A stretch of DNA of 64,000 nt from Kalaharituber pfeilii (lineage: Eukaryota > Ascomycota > Pezizomycetes > Pezizales > Pezizaceae): NCBI GenBank assembly GCA_015179045.1, contig WHUZ01000024.1, positions 496,001-560,000 on the forward strand. The letters are read 5' to 3'. This document shows, in pieces, positions 34,219 to 46,309 of the stretch. Under the pieces are notes generated by a model. The model did not search any database, was not told where the DNA came from, and was given only the letters and a program-made list of their open reading frames with translations. Each line of letters begins with the position of its first letter. Within the stretch, counting starts at the first letter, position 1. Made by a program: the position numbers and the translations under genes.

Positions 34219-37200
34219 TCAAACCCTCCACGCTCCCGCCTCCGCCCCATGATCCTTCAAAAGCTCTATTGCCTTCTTGAGATTATCCAGCTCATTCCAA
34301 TAATACCGGTCCCTATATGTAAAGCCTCTCATCTCACTCACACGTTGTTCAACCGCGTTGAGCGCATTGCCATACTCTCCACCCCTCATATTCACGTCAA
34401 CACCCCTATCGAGCAATAGCTTCATTTTTTCGACCGGATCCTGGAAGCGATATGCGGCAGCTTGCAAAACCGTTCCGTACCGCCCCACGGTCGTATGTAT
34501 ATCTGAGCCTGCATCCAGAAGCATTATCAGAACTCGCAAACTGTTCGTGCATGCCGCTGCGTGTAGGGCAGTGCCGTACATTCCTCCCATGATGTCAACT
34601 GCTGCTCCTGCATCCAACAACAATTTAACCACAGATTCATCCCCCCAAAGGGCAGCAGCTTGCAAGGCAGTTCCAAATTCTCCGCCGATGATGTTGACCT
34701 CTGCTCCTCCATCCAAAAGCATCTTAACCACAGATTCGTTTCCCCTGTAGGCGGCAGCATGCAAGGCAGTCCCATATTCCCCACTGACAATGTTGACCTC
34801 TGCTCTTGCATCCAACAGCAATTTAACCACAGCCTCCCTAGTCCTGGTGCCTTGTTCATCGTATTTCTCGCCGGCAGCAGCACAAGCTTGCAAGGTAGTC
34901 CCATACTTTCCGCCGATAATGTTAACTTCTGCTCCTGCATCCAAAAGCATCTTAACCACAGATTCGTCTCCCCTGTAGGCGGCAGCATGCAAGGCAGTCC
35001 CATATTCCCCACTGACGATGTTGACCGCTGCTCCTGCATCCAGCAGCAATTTAACTGCAGGCTCCCTACTCCTAGTATCTTGTTCCCTATAGTCCTCTAA
35101 TTCCTTATATTCTACCTCAAAGTCCACAGCTTCCACATCATTTTCATATTCCTCATAGTGGGTAGCAGAAGCTTGCAAGGCAGTCCCACATTTTCCGCTG
35201 ATGATGTTGACCTCTGCACCTGCATCCAACAGCATTTTGAGTACAGATTCCTTTCCCGTCATGGCAGCAGCTTGCAAGGCAGTCCCATACTTTCCACCAA
35301 CAACGTTGACCTCTGCACCTGCATCCAACAGAAGCCTGACTACAGATTCCTTTCCCCTACTCGCAGCAGCTTGCAAGGCAGTCCCATATTTTCCACTAAT
35401 AATGTGAACATCTGAGCCAGCATCTAATAGATGTTGCACAATAATGGTAGTGTCATGTTTGGCCCGGTGGGCTGCTGCCTGAAGGGGGCATCCATAATTC
35501 CCTCCTCTTGCATTTATTTTAGCACCATGCTCTATTAAAAGCTTCACAATTGTCTCATTTCCACCATATGCTGCTGCCTGTAGCACAGTTCCAAAATACC
35601 TTTGCTGCATATTGACATCAAGCCCTTGGTCTAGTAAGAATTTCACCATAGCCTCTTGGCTATAGGCAGCGGCTACATGTAAAGGGCTATTGGTATATGG
35701 AAGTATCATAAGGTCTTCGCCTTCTGGGGCAGTGAGATCCTCGTCTTCTGGGACAGTGAGATCGGCCCCTTCTTGTATCAACAATTGAGCGACCTCTACT
35801 GACCCATTCTTAGCACTTTGTGCAATTGGTGTTATGCCTCGAGAGACAACATCTATTCTTGCACCTTGAACCAACAAATATTTTACCATTTCTGGGTTAT
35901 TACTCCTAATTGCCCCATGAAGTGCATAACACCCATTCCCATCAGGAATATTAACATCACCAATAAGGCCTAGTAGATGTTTCACTGACTGAATTGACCC
36001 TGCCCTTGCTGCATCAGCAAGACTCACAAACCTGCGGAGGTCTCCTTGACTGAGGCCATTAGGAAAAAGTTGTTGGTAAACAGGAAGCAGGTCAACAACC
36101 GCACAGTACCAGGGAGCTGAAATGGAAGGGAGTACATAGACGTTGCGGTTTTCAAGGTACCACTCTTGCAAGATGGATCGGAAGTAGGACATCTCATCGT
36201 TCTCAGAAAAAAGGTTCTGCAGTAGCTCTCTTAATGTAGAAGGTATCTTCACTGAACATGACTTAACATGATGTGGCCATGAAATAGCAATATAGTTGAA
36301 CAACTCTCCAGAGTATTTGAGAGATCTGGAACGGTCGAATACATTTACCATAAAGGTATTAGTACTGAAAAGGCCCAAATACCAAAGACAGGACTGTGCT
36401 ATTCGTGTATGTGCATTTAGCCAGTCCCACCCTCCATCCCATGGCCATTCCCTTACAAGAAATTCCTGCACTGTGTAATGGATTGGCCTTACTATGTTTT
36501 GCTCAACTGCAAGAAGGCCACAGCAGGAATCAAATACTGTCTGAGGCAAGTACTTTGTCCTGACCTCATCAAGGGAGACAGATTTGTCTGGGTTAGTAGC
36601 AACTGCCTGTGCCAGCTCCACAGGACTAAGGGGTCTTTTTGCTGTGATCACCCATGTCAAGGTCCATTTAGCAAGGGTCCTCATTGCTGGTGTCTGCTTG
36701 AGTATTTTGCTTATCATACGTCTGTATGTTGCATCGATGTCTGATGGTAGACATTGTAGAGCAACCCGGATGTCAGCTATGGAAGGCTGTTCGAATATTT
36801 CATCCATTTGGCATTTCACCCATAGGAACCTGCTTGGTCTCAGTAATGAACATCTAGGCCAGCAGATAGAAGTATTCAACTTACATGCCATTTGCTTTTG
36901 ACAATAATGCATGTTGAATTTCCTTGCAGATTTCATCATTAAGTGTACAATACTCATGTGTGCGGACTTGCAACTGGTGTTGTACAAATCTGGAGATATC
37001 TTGGTCAACTTTGGTGGCCTCTATCTTAATTGTACTAAATCCTGAGGATGTAAAAGCATGCTTTATATCTTTCTCCGGACGGCTTGTTACACAAAGCTTA
37101 AGCTTTGTAGAACAATTCTGAAGGAGTCTTGTTATTCCATTAAGAATCTCCTTCCTGTCATCCTGGTTGCACTCATCAAATGCATCAATGACTAAGAACA

Positions 37201-39031
37201 CTTCCTCGAAGGAAGAGCTAATAGTCTCAAATTGGTGCTGCAGTTCAAGCAAAGTCGGAAATTTGTCATTGGAGTGGTATTTTGTATACAATGCCTGAAG
37301 TGCTTGAGGAATGACATTCTGAGAGCGGCAGAGCTGTTTGAGCAATGTGGAGAAGAGTTGAATTGGTTTCTGAGTATCTGCAGCTTGGAAATTGAAGAAG
37401 AAGAAGCAAATGCCTTTATGAGTGTTGTCTTGATGCTTTGAGATAATGTCCTTGAGGAGAGTTGAGGCAAGTACAGATTTCCCAACACCCGCTGTAGTGT
37501 GTTATTAGCAGTAATGCCAATGTAATCAATAATGCTTCTTACCAGTTCCATAGCACCAAAGCAGAGACTTCCTGTCCTCCTGAAACCACTCATTCACTTC
37601 CGATGAATTCAAAAACCACATCCCTGTGCTCTCATGCCTTTTGACATATATCCGTTCGAGGTCTTCCTCTGGTTCTACTTTTGACAGCCATGCGAGAATA
37701 TCTCTTCGTTTGCGAGATTCTTTCTCCTCTGTTTCTTGCTTTTCTTTGAGCAACCACCGTTTCTTTTCGTGAATATCACTTATTTTCTCAACATAGTCAA
37801 TGTGTTCATTGAGATTTGTCATGATGGTTGCAATTTTTTCTTCTAGTAGCTGTTTCAACTGTTCGCCAAGCAATTTGGCAGAGATTTTACCTGAGTAGTG
37901 TAAGTATGGAATAGTGCAAGGTAGAATTGCAGACATACTGTTAAGTTCACCTGTCTCACCCATGAAAAGCTCGCAAGTGCATCTGAGAAACTCAATCAAG
38001 TCACCATATGCATAGCGCAAAGCCTATAAACTTCTGATTAGCACAGGTGCAATAGTACAAATATGATCAGGAGTTTAGCTTACCCTTTTCACCTGGTCAT
38101 AGTGGGAATATAGCTCTGCATATTCTGAGAGATATTGTAGATAATGCATCCATTTATCCATCGCTGCCTCTAGTACATCGAAGAAAATTGCATACCATTT
38201 CCCAATCTGCAAAAAATGTTTAGAATCACATCTGAAAGCAAAAGCAAAAATTGAAGCATGTACTCATAATGTACTTATAATGTAAACTCACATCAATAAA
38301 GAAGCGTAGTCCTCCAACAATGAGAGAGGAAAATTTAGGGCTGTGCTGAATGATTATTCCCAAGGTATTCAAATAGTTGTCAGCAACCTGTAAAAACCCC
38401 TTGGCCTTTTTTACATATTTCCGAGTAATGCTGCTCTCGCTGTGCTGGTGATCAAGCTCCGCTATCATGTCCACTATCCTGGTTGCTGATGCACCCATAA
38501 ATGCTTTTTTCTGTGCTTCAGTAAGTTTATTTTGGCATTGTAAGAGTTTCTCTTGGAAAATTTCATCGCCAGCCGCAGGATTTGGAGATGCAGGACATGA
38601 GATAACCAAGTTGGTCCATGAGCTTGTAGGGGCATTGTGTGTTTGCGAAATTGTATTGCCAGCTGTACCGTCGTTCACCTCTAGTGTGGAAGCATTACTA
38701 TTTGGGTCAAGGTGCTGCAAGGTGGAATGAGAGTTGGAGTGAACCCCATGTGGCCTAATACAGGCACCGCCAGCGAGAGGGGGGGTTGCACTGGGCGGTG
38801 TGGTCGTGCTTTATGACCATTAGTTATCAGATCAGTAGCTCAAATTTAAGGAGTCACCAGCATGACTTACACAGTGGTTTGAGGAAGGCTACTAGAAGAT
38901 GGGACCTGCAAGGAACCCAAGCTCGGTCCCACTGCGGAAGCCGCAAGCGGAGGTGGCTCCTGGGGTTCGGGAGTTGTCGAGCGACTGCTACTGTTGAAAA
39001 TGCCCCTGACTTTATTCCTGATCTTTCCCAT
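34219..39031 (-). CDS. NACHT-ankyrin STAND receptor, copy 2 (intact)
   Basis: Seven exons: 39031-38871, 38808-38292, 38206-38084, 38023-37939, 37890-37543, 37491-36885, 36829-34219, giving 1483 aa with all phases consistent. Architecture as in copy 1: MGKIRNKVRGIF start, helical N-terminal domain, short coiled coil, NACHT (AGVGKSVLA, then VFLVIDAFDEC, then GMFLWVKCQ) and C-terminal ankyrin repeats. Exon boundaries match copy 1 except that the intron after the Walker A exon is missing. The coiled coil is 22 aa shorter. One ankyrin region carries acidic insertions (EYEN...EVEYKELEDYREQD near 35070-35150). Clear tandem paralog of the downstream gene. Confidence 0.9.
34580..35430 (-). repeat. Ankyrin repeat array in copy 2
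   Basis: Repeated units encode YGTALHAAA...VVKMLLDAGAEVN. Similarity between units is high but lower than in copy 1, and spacing is irregular owing to insertions such as the 'EQGTRTREA' segment. Two blocks starting near 34735 and 34970 are almost identical over about 110 bp. Confidence 0.85.
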
Positions 39032-40846
39032 CGCTGTATGTTTTCTCAGACAGAAGGAGGGTTAATGTAGAGAAAGAACCGACTCGGAGTTTGGGCACGA
39101 AAAACCATAGCTATGATGCCAGTAAGTAATCGCAACTCCTGCTGTTTATCAATGATCTTGATAGACCACCTCCGAGGCCACTACACTGAAAGCAGGGCTA
39201 AAGGTTCCACAGATCAACAATTGCAAGCGTCATGGCATGTGCAGCTGCGTAAACTATGATACCAGTCCCGTAATGGAGGTATGGTGACGGTAATGATGGG
39301 GCTATGGTAATGCAGACGCCTTGGCACTCTTCACCCACTACCTAATGTAGTCTGAGAGGTGTAGTCTGTTTAGTCTGAGAGGTATTGATTCAATTCAGCA
39401 GTGGGTGAGGGCGTCCGCATACTCTGGATGTAGTGCTGATATGTCCAAAGCAGTGAGTATATAAGATTAAGTGAGTATGTGCTAAGATTGCTAAGATGGT
39501 CATCAGCATGCTGATTCCAACTCTGCAGAAAAAGACGAAAAAAAGCTACTTTTGTCTACAGCATCCATAATTTTATGCACCCCGCTACCTTCCAGAATAA
39601 TCTCCTGCAGCTCATATCCACCTTCTGACACCCTACCTGCTCACACACTGCAGGCAATGGTGTGCACCAAATTATGCAGTTATATATATAGCCTGACCGG
39701 ATTGTGATAACATGTGATTGATCATGATGGCCGTTAATCGGAATCGAGACCACCAGCTGTAGTGGACGTCATTCGGAAGAGCCGCAGGGTGCGGCCAACC
39801 CAAATTGAGCGAACTCAGGACTATACAAAACACTTTTGTGCAACTTGGCAGGGATTCCCAAGATGATTGTGGACTCGTACAACGTGGAGAATCCATCTAG
39901 ATGTACCAGGCTACCGGTTCTGGATAATAGCGATACCATCACAAGCCCCATAACTGCTAGTCCAGTGACTCAGCTCACATAACCAGAGTTGATCGGGAGT
40001 CCAGCGACCAAGAGCTGAGCGATCAAAATCTTCCGTGATTGATTATGCTGATCAAACGGTCAAAAGTGCCGGATTCTTGATCGATTTAGTCGTCTCGAAT
40101 GGGCCATAATTGAATACTTCTACCAGCACTATATTACGCTATAATAGTAGAAGCTCAAGACTTGTGGTATAGCACTGTACATACTGTCATATATAGCTCC
40201 GAAGCTTCATATTTTCATCTGGTTTTTAATCCCGATCACAGCCAGCTGGTTCCCTCATTAGACAATGATAGCGCTGCCGGTTCGGAACAAGTTCTATGAG
40301 TTAGTCGAGAGAAAACTTGCATCAAGACCATCCTCCAAATATCTCCAGCAGCTTCAGTGCGGTAAAACTCAATTGTACAGACCTCGTAACGGTAAGGACG
40401 GGGTATATAAAAGGAGCAGGTGTGTGACCTTGCCAAGGGGCACATTAAGAGCGGGCTCTAGGCATGTATCAGCCCAGGGGATCGGAACACGCGGCGGATG
40501 ATGGGGCAGGAGCCTTGTTGAGAGCTAGGATAGTGGAACAGGCTCATGAGGGTTGGTACAAGAGGGTGATGGAGGGTGTGGATGCCTTGGAGCCCCTATA
40601 TGCTGTTTAGGCCCTTTGGCTAAGAGGCAAGACTACAAGCAGGCAGTGATATCTCGTCGGTGATACAGGTAATCGGCATAACGTGCGGGGAGTTACCATT
40701 TTCAATTAGCTTCTCGGGAATGGTAGCAGTGATGGCGGCGCCTCAACCGAGGCGGTACTGAAAACTAGCTGTTGCTGGACCATTGCTTCGATGGCGACAA
40801 ATCCACTCTTGCGATTAGAGATGCGTCTTAGTATGGGATTCAACCT
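39032..40846. other. Intergenic upstream of copy 2
   Basis: This contains the putative promoter of copy 2. A short direct repeat 'gtagtctgagaggt' lies near 39347-39390. No gene, transposon end or RNA was recognised. Confidence 0.45.
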
Positions 40847-41085
40847 TGTTGGATATTGGTATGTCATATAACTGCTCAGATTGCCGAAAGAGAGTAGGCT
40901 TAATGGAGCCACATTTGGGTAATACGTCCAAATGGGTCCAAGATTGGGTACGGCACACAAAAAGGGGGTAGAACAGGCGGTATGAGAGGAAAATCGACAA
41001 GGGACCATAGAGCTTAAATAGTGCAGAAGTTTGTAGATAGATCAGACAAGCGAGCAAAATAGAAATCTCCTTCTTCCATATTCCA
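40847..41085 (+). repeat. Copia 5' LTR with adjacent tRNA-iMet primer site
   Basis: The 239-bp LTR begins TGTTGGATATTGG and ends TTCCA. It aligns with the 3' LTR over 'accatagagcttaaatagtgcag'. The segment 41089-41100 is the complement of GGGCTCATAACC, the conserved eukaryotic initiator tRNA-Met anticodon arm. The two LTRs are clearly diverged, so the insertion is old. Confidence 0.8.
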
Positions 41086-41169
41086 TTAGGTTATGAGCCC
41101 GCAGAAGCGCAAAGGCTAAGCGACACCTCCGACTCAACCGCAATACATATCGATACGACTCGGGGGATA

Positions 41170-41813
41170 TATCTCAAAAGTATTGGGACACCTGACTAAT
41201 GCTGGATTGGCTAGCGAGAGCAGCAGTCCAATCCACTGCCCTCACGGCTGGATGCTCGACCTGCTGCCTTGGATTCTACATTTTCACAATTTTTATACTT
41301 GTGCTGACAGTTATTTTAACAGCCATGCAGCAGCCGTGAGGGCAGCCATTCCAGTAACCTTTTTTCGGCAGCCATTTTCGACAGCTATTTCACCACCATT
41401 TGATGCAGGAGTTTTGATAGCTATTTCAGAAGCTTTTTTGACGGTCATTTTGGCAGCTGTTTTATCGGTCCTTTCACACCTATTTTGACAACTTCTTTAC
41501 CTATTCCGCACTGCCATCCCCACTACTATGATGTATCTAGTTACAGTGCTGTACCATGAATATGCTACTTTGATTGCTGTTTGCAAAACCGCAGATTATA
41601 TGTTGCAAGGTGGTGGTAGAGAACTTAAAGGGCTACGAGCTAGTAAAATATGTATTCGGATACGGCGCATAATGTGCATTAGTACCCCTGTCCGAATACA
41701 TATTTTACTGGCTAGTACCAAGTACTGGGTATTTCAAAGTGGCATATTGCATACTGCATTATGCATAGCCCGTAATATGCAAGTCAGGTGTCCCAATGAT
41801 TTTGAAACGACCT
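41170..41813. mobile_element. Tc1-like MITE inside the Copia relic
   Basis: The left end contains 'tcaaaagtattgggacacct' and the right end its near-complement, an inverted repeat of about 25 bp. TA dinucleotides occur on both outer sides, though the exact boundary is uncertain by several bases. Ends with 'TCAAAA.T.TTGGGACACC' are typical of Tc1-type transposons. No transposase coding survives. Confidence 0.7.
41640..41710. mobile_element. 71-bp fold-back MITE, copy 1
   Basis: Perfect arms CTAGTAAAATATGTATTCGG and its near-complement enclose a spacer of about 30 bp. The same element in the opposite orientation occurs at 61602-61673, with about 95% identity by eye. It lies inside the Tc1-like MITE. 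Confidence 0.85.
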
Positions 41814-42117
41814 AGTATGCATACACCCCGACTAGTCTGGTTCACCCCGACGAAGAGTTGAACAAGCTATCATAATCGAGAAAGTGCCCACGGAACCGGC
41901 ATTCCTAGTCGAAGACTTGCTATTGATTTAGACGTACGGATTCAAGCCACCGCCCCAGCTAGAATTAGTGTTCGGCAATGGAGTCCACGATATTTTAAGA
42001 ACCCATGGCCTATCTATCCCTCAAGCAATAGACTATTTCGGACCGCTAGCAAAACAACTCTCCTAAAATCACCCTGGAGGCCTCAAGCAGCGCAAATCCT
42101 CTCGATCTCTTCGAAAC

Positions 42118-42710
42118 GGAAATCCCTGGGGACGATGACGATAATCAACAAAGCGAAGAAGAGGAGCACCAGGAAGCCGAACGAGAATCTCCCAGAATGG
42201 CACCAGACCCAAAGGCAGCATCGATGTTCACCATCCAGTCAATACCAAAACTAGACTACGAGGTTAAAGGACAGGAGAACCATGCCGAATGGATCAACTT
42301 AATAGAGCAAACACTATCACTCTATGAAATCAGTGCCGAAAAAACGGCGTGGGATGTGGTAACTGGAGCAGTTGGCAAGAATGGAAAAATAAAAGCCGAA
42401 GGATGAAGCAGTGGTGACGAGGTAACCCCATTGTCTGAAAAAGGGCAAATAGTTTCGCAGTGCTCATAATGATGAAAAACTACGAACAAGAAACGATGTC
42501 ATCGAGAGGTCTATGCAAAACCGCGAAGGATGCGTATGAAATACTACGCTCGAAATATGAGGGAAAAAACAATAAGTGATCTAGGGGCAGTCCTAGGAAA
42601 CCCTTTTCAATTTGCATTTGATGACCGAACCACCGCAATTCACGACCATATCAACGAATACGAAAAAACAGTGGGAGTGAATGAAGGCTACCTTGGATAA
42701 TTTATCATTG
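42118..42710 (+). pseudogene. Copia gag N-terminal remnant
   Basis: The frame around ATG 42197 encodes a gag N-terminus (KLDYEVKGQENHAEWI, then WDVVTGAV), a pattern of Copia gag proteins. It is preceded by an acidic stretch (GDDDDNQQSEEEEHQEAE). A stop at 42406 is followed by shifted frames that still show IHDHINEYEKTVGVNE near 42640. The sequence then jumps to RNase H at about 42715 with protease, integrase and RT missing. Confidence 0.75.
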
Positions 42711-42714
42711 ATGG

Positions 42715-43035
42715 AACTCCGAGGCGGAGTATATTGCTGCAGCCAAAGGGGCGAAAGACGCAGTATGGATACGGCAGCTACTAGAAGAATGGGGAATCTC
42801 GGAGATACCGACTTTCTATACGGACAACGAGGCTACTGAGAAGTTAACCCGGAAGAAGGCGTACCATTCTCGCACTCGCCGTATCGACAATAGATACCAC
42901 TATATTCACGATCAAGTCGAGAAGGGACTCCTGCGAGTGACCAGAACGACTGGAGTGAACAATCTAGTAGACCTGCTGACGAGATTCGTACCGAAACAAG
43001 CAATGACCCAGTGGAAAGGCTGGCTTGGGATGTCG
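42715..43035 (+). pseudogene. Copia RNase H C-terminal remnant
   Basis: Encodes SEAEYIAAAKGAKDAVW, then FYTDNEATEKLTRK and AYHSRTRRIDNRYHYI, the diagnostic Copia RNase H tail with its catalytic E and D positions visible. The frame is open, but it lacks upstream pol. It joins the gag remnant directly, so an internal deletion of roughly 3 kb has occurred (estimate from usual Copia length). Confidence 0.85.
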
Positions 43036-43911
43036 ACTGCAATGAATGGCTCAATTCGATAGGACACACGGACGAAGCTCTGGCAGTAGTCGAAACAGCC
43101 TTCGGAGTTGGGGAGAGTGTTGGAAATTGGTAGCTTCTCAGATCGCTGAAACAGACTAGGCCAAACTGGGTAACATCCAAATGGGTCCATGATTGGGTAC
43201 AGCGCACAAAAAGGGTTTAGAACAGGCGATATGGGGGAAAATCGACAAAGGGTCATACCAGTACTGGATAGACGATCTACGTACAGTACCCAAAGCGACC
43301 GGGATATTTCAGCAGCCCCCTCCTCCTCCAATTATTACTATATCTCTTTCAATATTGATGCTATTCACATGTATTTGCCTTCATATCATGGCTTGCATCA
43401 AGAGAAAGCTACCTCAGGGCCTAAATGGTGCTATAGCATGGAGGCATAAGAATCCAAAAGATAATTTAGGTAAAAGAGGTAGGCTATTTTAATACCAATC
43501 CGACTACCCTGAGCCGTCGACTACGAGGGCTACAAAAGGGCCCTAAAGAGGCTCACTGGAAGCAGCAGGTTCTCACTAAAAGTAGGAAAATGCGCTCGTC
43601 ACTTGGACAACTACCATGAGTGACCTGGGCTTCCCAGTGCATCTCCAAATGTTATGCGCAATGGCTGTACAGATTCTCCTCCCGCAGCGTAGCAACGAAT
43701 TACTAGGCCCTCGCTGGCACTGGTGCTTTCTTGCTCGCCACCCCACAATCGATGCCAAATATGTACAATACCTTGAGAGGATACAGGTGAAGTAGGGCAT
43801 GGATGTGATAGCTCAACGTACATTTCACAGGACATTTGCATAATACTATTCGACGTTACCATATCTATTACTCCCGATAACCTTTAGAATTGCGATGAGA
43901 AGGGTATTGTC

Positions 43912-45130
43912 ATGGGAAATACTCATAAAAATGTGCGGAAGTCAATTGTGCATGCCGGGCCTGGTTGTAAGTCACTGATGGTAGTCAGGAGTTTATTACG
44001 ACGCTTACTCTGTTATATGGATGATGAACTGGGTCTTGAGTATATGATGTACTACTTCGAGGTGCATACACACCCTGCTACTACATCCTCGTCGCCGCCG
44101 GTAGACCAGCGGCAACCTCTAAACTACACAGTAACGACCCCTCCAGCACCTACCCGAATTACCAGAAGTGTCGGCACCCCCAACCTACCCAGCGCCGAAA
44201 GTGTACCGAGCAGCTCTAGCGACTCTATCCCTTGGCGGCTTCTCATTGTCGATGGCCATAGCTCGCATGTTGCATTGGAAGTAGCTAAGTATGCATTAGA
44301 CCACCGGATTAAAATAATATACCTACCATCACACTCAACTCATTTTATGCAACCTTTAGATGTAGGTTGCTTCTCACCTCTACCAACATACTAATTTAGA
44401 GCTTTGGCGGACTGGATCTATTGCTAGCCAAAGGATATATTGCGCAAGCCAGAGTTCTGGGAACTACTATGCATGGGATGTGACCAGACTTTTACTCTAA
44501 AGTCATCAAAGGTACCTGGTGAGAAAGTGGTTGCTGACCGGTGGATGGGGCTCAAGTGCTGCCAGAAGAAGAAATTACTACCAATGCTACTATGCTGCCA
44601 GTGAATACTTTGGTGAAAGAGAAGGTATCCCAAGCTATTGTGGATGAGGTGATTCTGGCAATGCACACTCATACTGCTATCATAACGCATATCGACCACC
44701 TTGAGGAACAGCTTGTCAAGCATCGTACCATGGAGTCCAATACTACTACTTTAAGCATATTGCGGAGTAGGAAGACACTTTAGGTTGATGGCCCCTATCG
44801 TCAGCAGCATATCAAGCCTGGTACCGGAGGTGGCAAAGTAAGCCTGCCTCCGGGCTTTGAGGGTGTAAACCCAGGGGCCCTGCCATGGCGAACAGCTGCA
44901 AGTGGGGTCATGTGAAATAAAAAAAAAAAAGGAAAAAAAGAGGTGGCAAAGCAGGCTGTGAAGGCAACTAAAAAGCTTACCACACAGGAGAAGAAGATCG
45001 CAGCAGTACCTACTAGCCGCAAAGGAAACAAAGGCAGCAGATAAGCTCAAAAAAACAGGCAGCCGTAGCAGCAGCTCATGTTGCAGCAGCTGCTAAGAAG
45101 GCTGCCAATCGTTGGTGTTGAACGAGGGTC
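43912..45130 (+). pseudogene. Pogo/Fot1 DDE transposase, degenerate
   Basis: The DDE1-superfamily C-terminal half is clear: WRLLIVDGHSSHVALEVAKY, then IIYLPSHSTHFMQPLDVGCF (ends near 44390). The VDGHSSH and LPSHSTH...QPLD signatures identify pogo/Fot1. The frame breaks with a stop after 44394. A C-terminal helical stretch (44541-44780) and a lysine-rich tail (44950-45050) follow in other frames. The N-terminal DNA-binding part is not readable. A LINE tail sits in the C-terminal region. Confidence 0.8.
44839..44939 (+). mobile_element. LINE 3' tail with 12-bp target duplication
   Basis: The insert begins 'taagcctgcctccgggcttt' and ends in 'aaataaaaaaaaaaaagg' plus a second A-run. It matches the 3' UTR of the minus-strand LINE at 22885-22970. 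It is flanked by perfect direct repeats GAGGTGGCAAAG (44827-44838 and 44940-44951). It is therefore a severely 5'-truncated retrotransposition event into the pogo-type transposase. Confidence 0.9.
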
Positions 45131-46309
45131 AGAGCTCATGGTGGAGGGGGTTTGAGGGAGCCTTCAGAGTTGAATCCTGTAGTATTGGAGCTACTGAAGG
45201 TGCCCGGAAGGGAAGTGTCGGCTCCACACAACCCTCTACATCTATAGAGCTCGATTCAGAACCAGCTGGGTCGGAATGAGAGCCCTTAGAGTCAGAATCA
45301 GAGCTTGATGAGGTTGAGGCAGCCATTTTAGCCTGAGAAATAGAATCTCAACTGTATATTTGAAGGTGCATACAGTGCTATGCTATAGATCTTAGACTTC
45401 TACCAATCCTATATCATAGTATAGTGTTTGGAGTTATCATAAGAGTAGCACCGTGGTAAGTGGAGGTGCTGTGTCATGTGTATCAGATTATGGGAGCCGG
45501 AGAGGGTTATTTTGCAGAGGTCGTAGATGTACAAAATTGTAGACGCTGAAGATGTAGCCTTTTCTTTTTTTTCCTCTCCTTCAGATTCGGAGTCAGCGCA
45601 CTTGGTTTAGCCTATATTCCAAATTTATTGCATATGTAATCTACTTTACATATTCTTGGAGATATTATAAGATAGTATCTCCATTTACGGGTGAGGAATG
45701 GTCACAGTCACTTGGTACGCAGATCGTATCCTATCCAGTACTGGTAGAGCTTAAATAGTGCAGAAGTTCGTAGATACTGTCTTTCACCACAACCCGACGT
45801 GCACACCACGTCCCGACGCACGTTTTACACCAAAACTGAGCATGCGCGACAACATATATCTCAACCACCAGAATAGAATTTTGTATGCGCACTTCAGGAG
45901 AAATAAATAAAGGGTTAATCTTCACCTTTAATCCCTCTATTTGCACTGAAAAGACATTGTGGTTGATTAATGGCGCCATGAGTTTTTCATTGATGTCTTG
46001 GCATGCATTTATATGGAATTCCCATACAAAGTGAACTGTAGGGTAGAATGCACAACTTCTCTTCAACGGTCACCATAATGGCTATATAATTGTGGCTAGA
46101 GAGTCTCCCCAATAGGCCTCTTATCAATTAGTGCTTCAATTGGCTTGATGTTGTTTAATGCCTAATTTATACATCAAATTGCCATTTCAGGTAGTTTTCC
46201 TATACAATTTTTGCATTACAGTTTCTATGAGAAAATGAAATTTTGTGAATAACTCCACCACTTCTTGAGAAGTTTTCTTGGTGTGCTTCTCACATCTTGG
46301 AATAAGATA

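Larger units (their letters stand above)
43258..45744 (+). mobile_element. Pogo/Fot1-type DNA transposon in the Copia 3' LTR
   Basis: Terminal inverted repeats start CCAGTACTGGATA at 43258 and end with the complement at 45744. Similarity extends to a 'gatctacgtac' block about 15 bp inside. TA flanks both ends (43256-43257 and 45745-45746), the target duplication of the Tc1/mariner/pogo group. Excision in silico rejoins the 3' LTR sequence 'gggtcata' with 'gagcttaaatag'. The element is 2487 bp, including a 114-bp LINE insertion with its duplication. Confidence 0.9.
40847..45776 (+). mobile_element. Copia relic carrying four nested elements
   Basis: The 5' LTR spans 40847-41085 (TGTTGG...TTCCA). 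It is followed by a primer-binding site GGTTATGAGCCC at 41089-41100, complementary to the initiator tRNA-Met anticodon arm, as used by Copia-type elements. Internal remnants are a gag N-terminus and an RNase H C-terminus with most of pol deleted between. A purine tract precedes the 3' LTR, which starts at 43118 (TGTTGGAAATTGG), is broken at a TA (43256-43257) and resumes at 45745 ('tagagcttaaatagtgcag'). Nested inside are a Tc1-like MITE with a fold-back element, and a pogo/Fot1-type element with a LINE tail. Confidence 0.85.

Noticed and set aside
34219..37008. Treating the 929-codon open frame as a single-exon gene starting at 37008
   Set aside because: Its first part reads through an intron; splice sites at 36885 and 36830 restore the NACHT motif GMFLWVKCQ as in copy 1.
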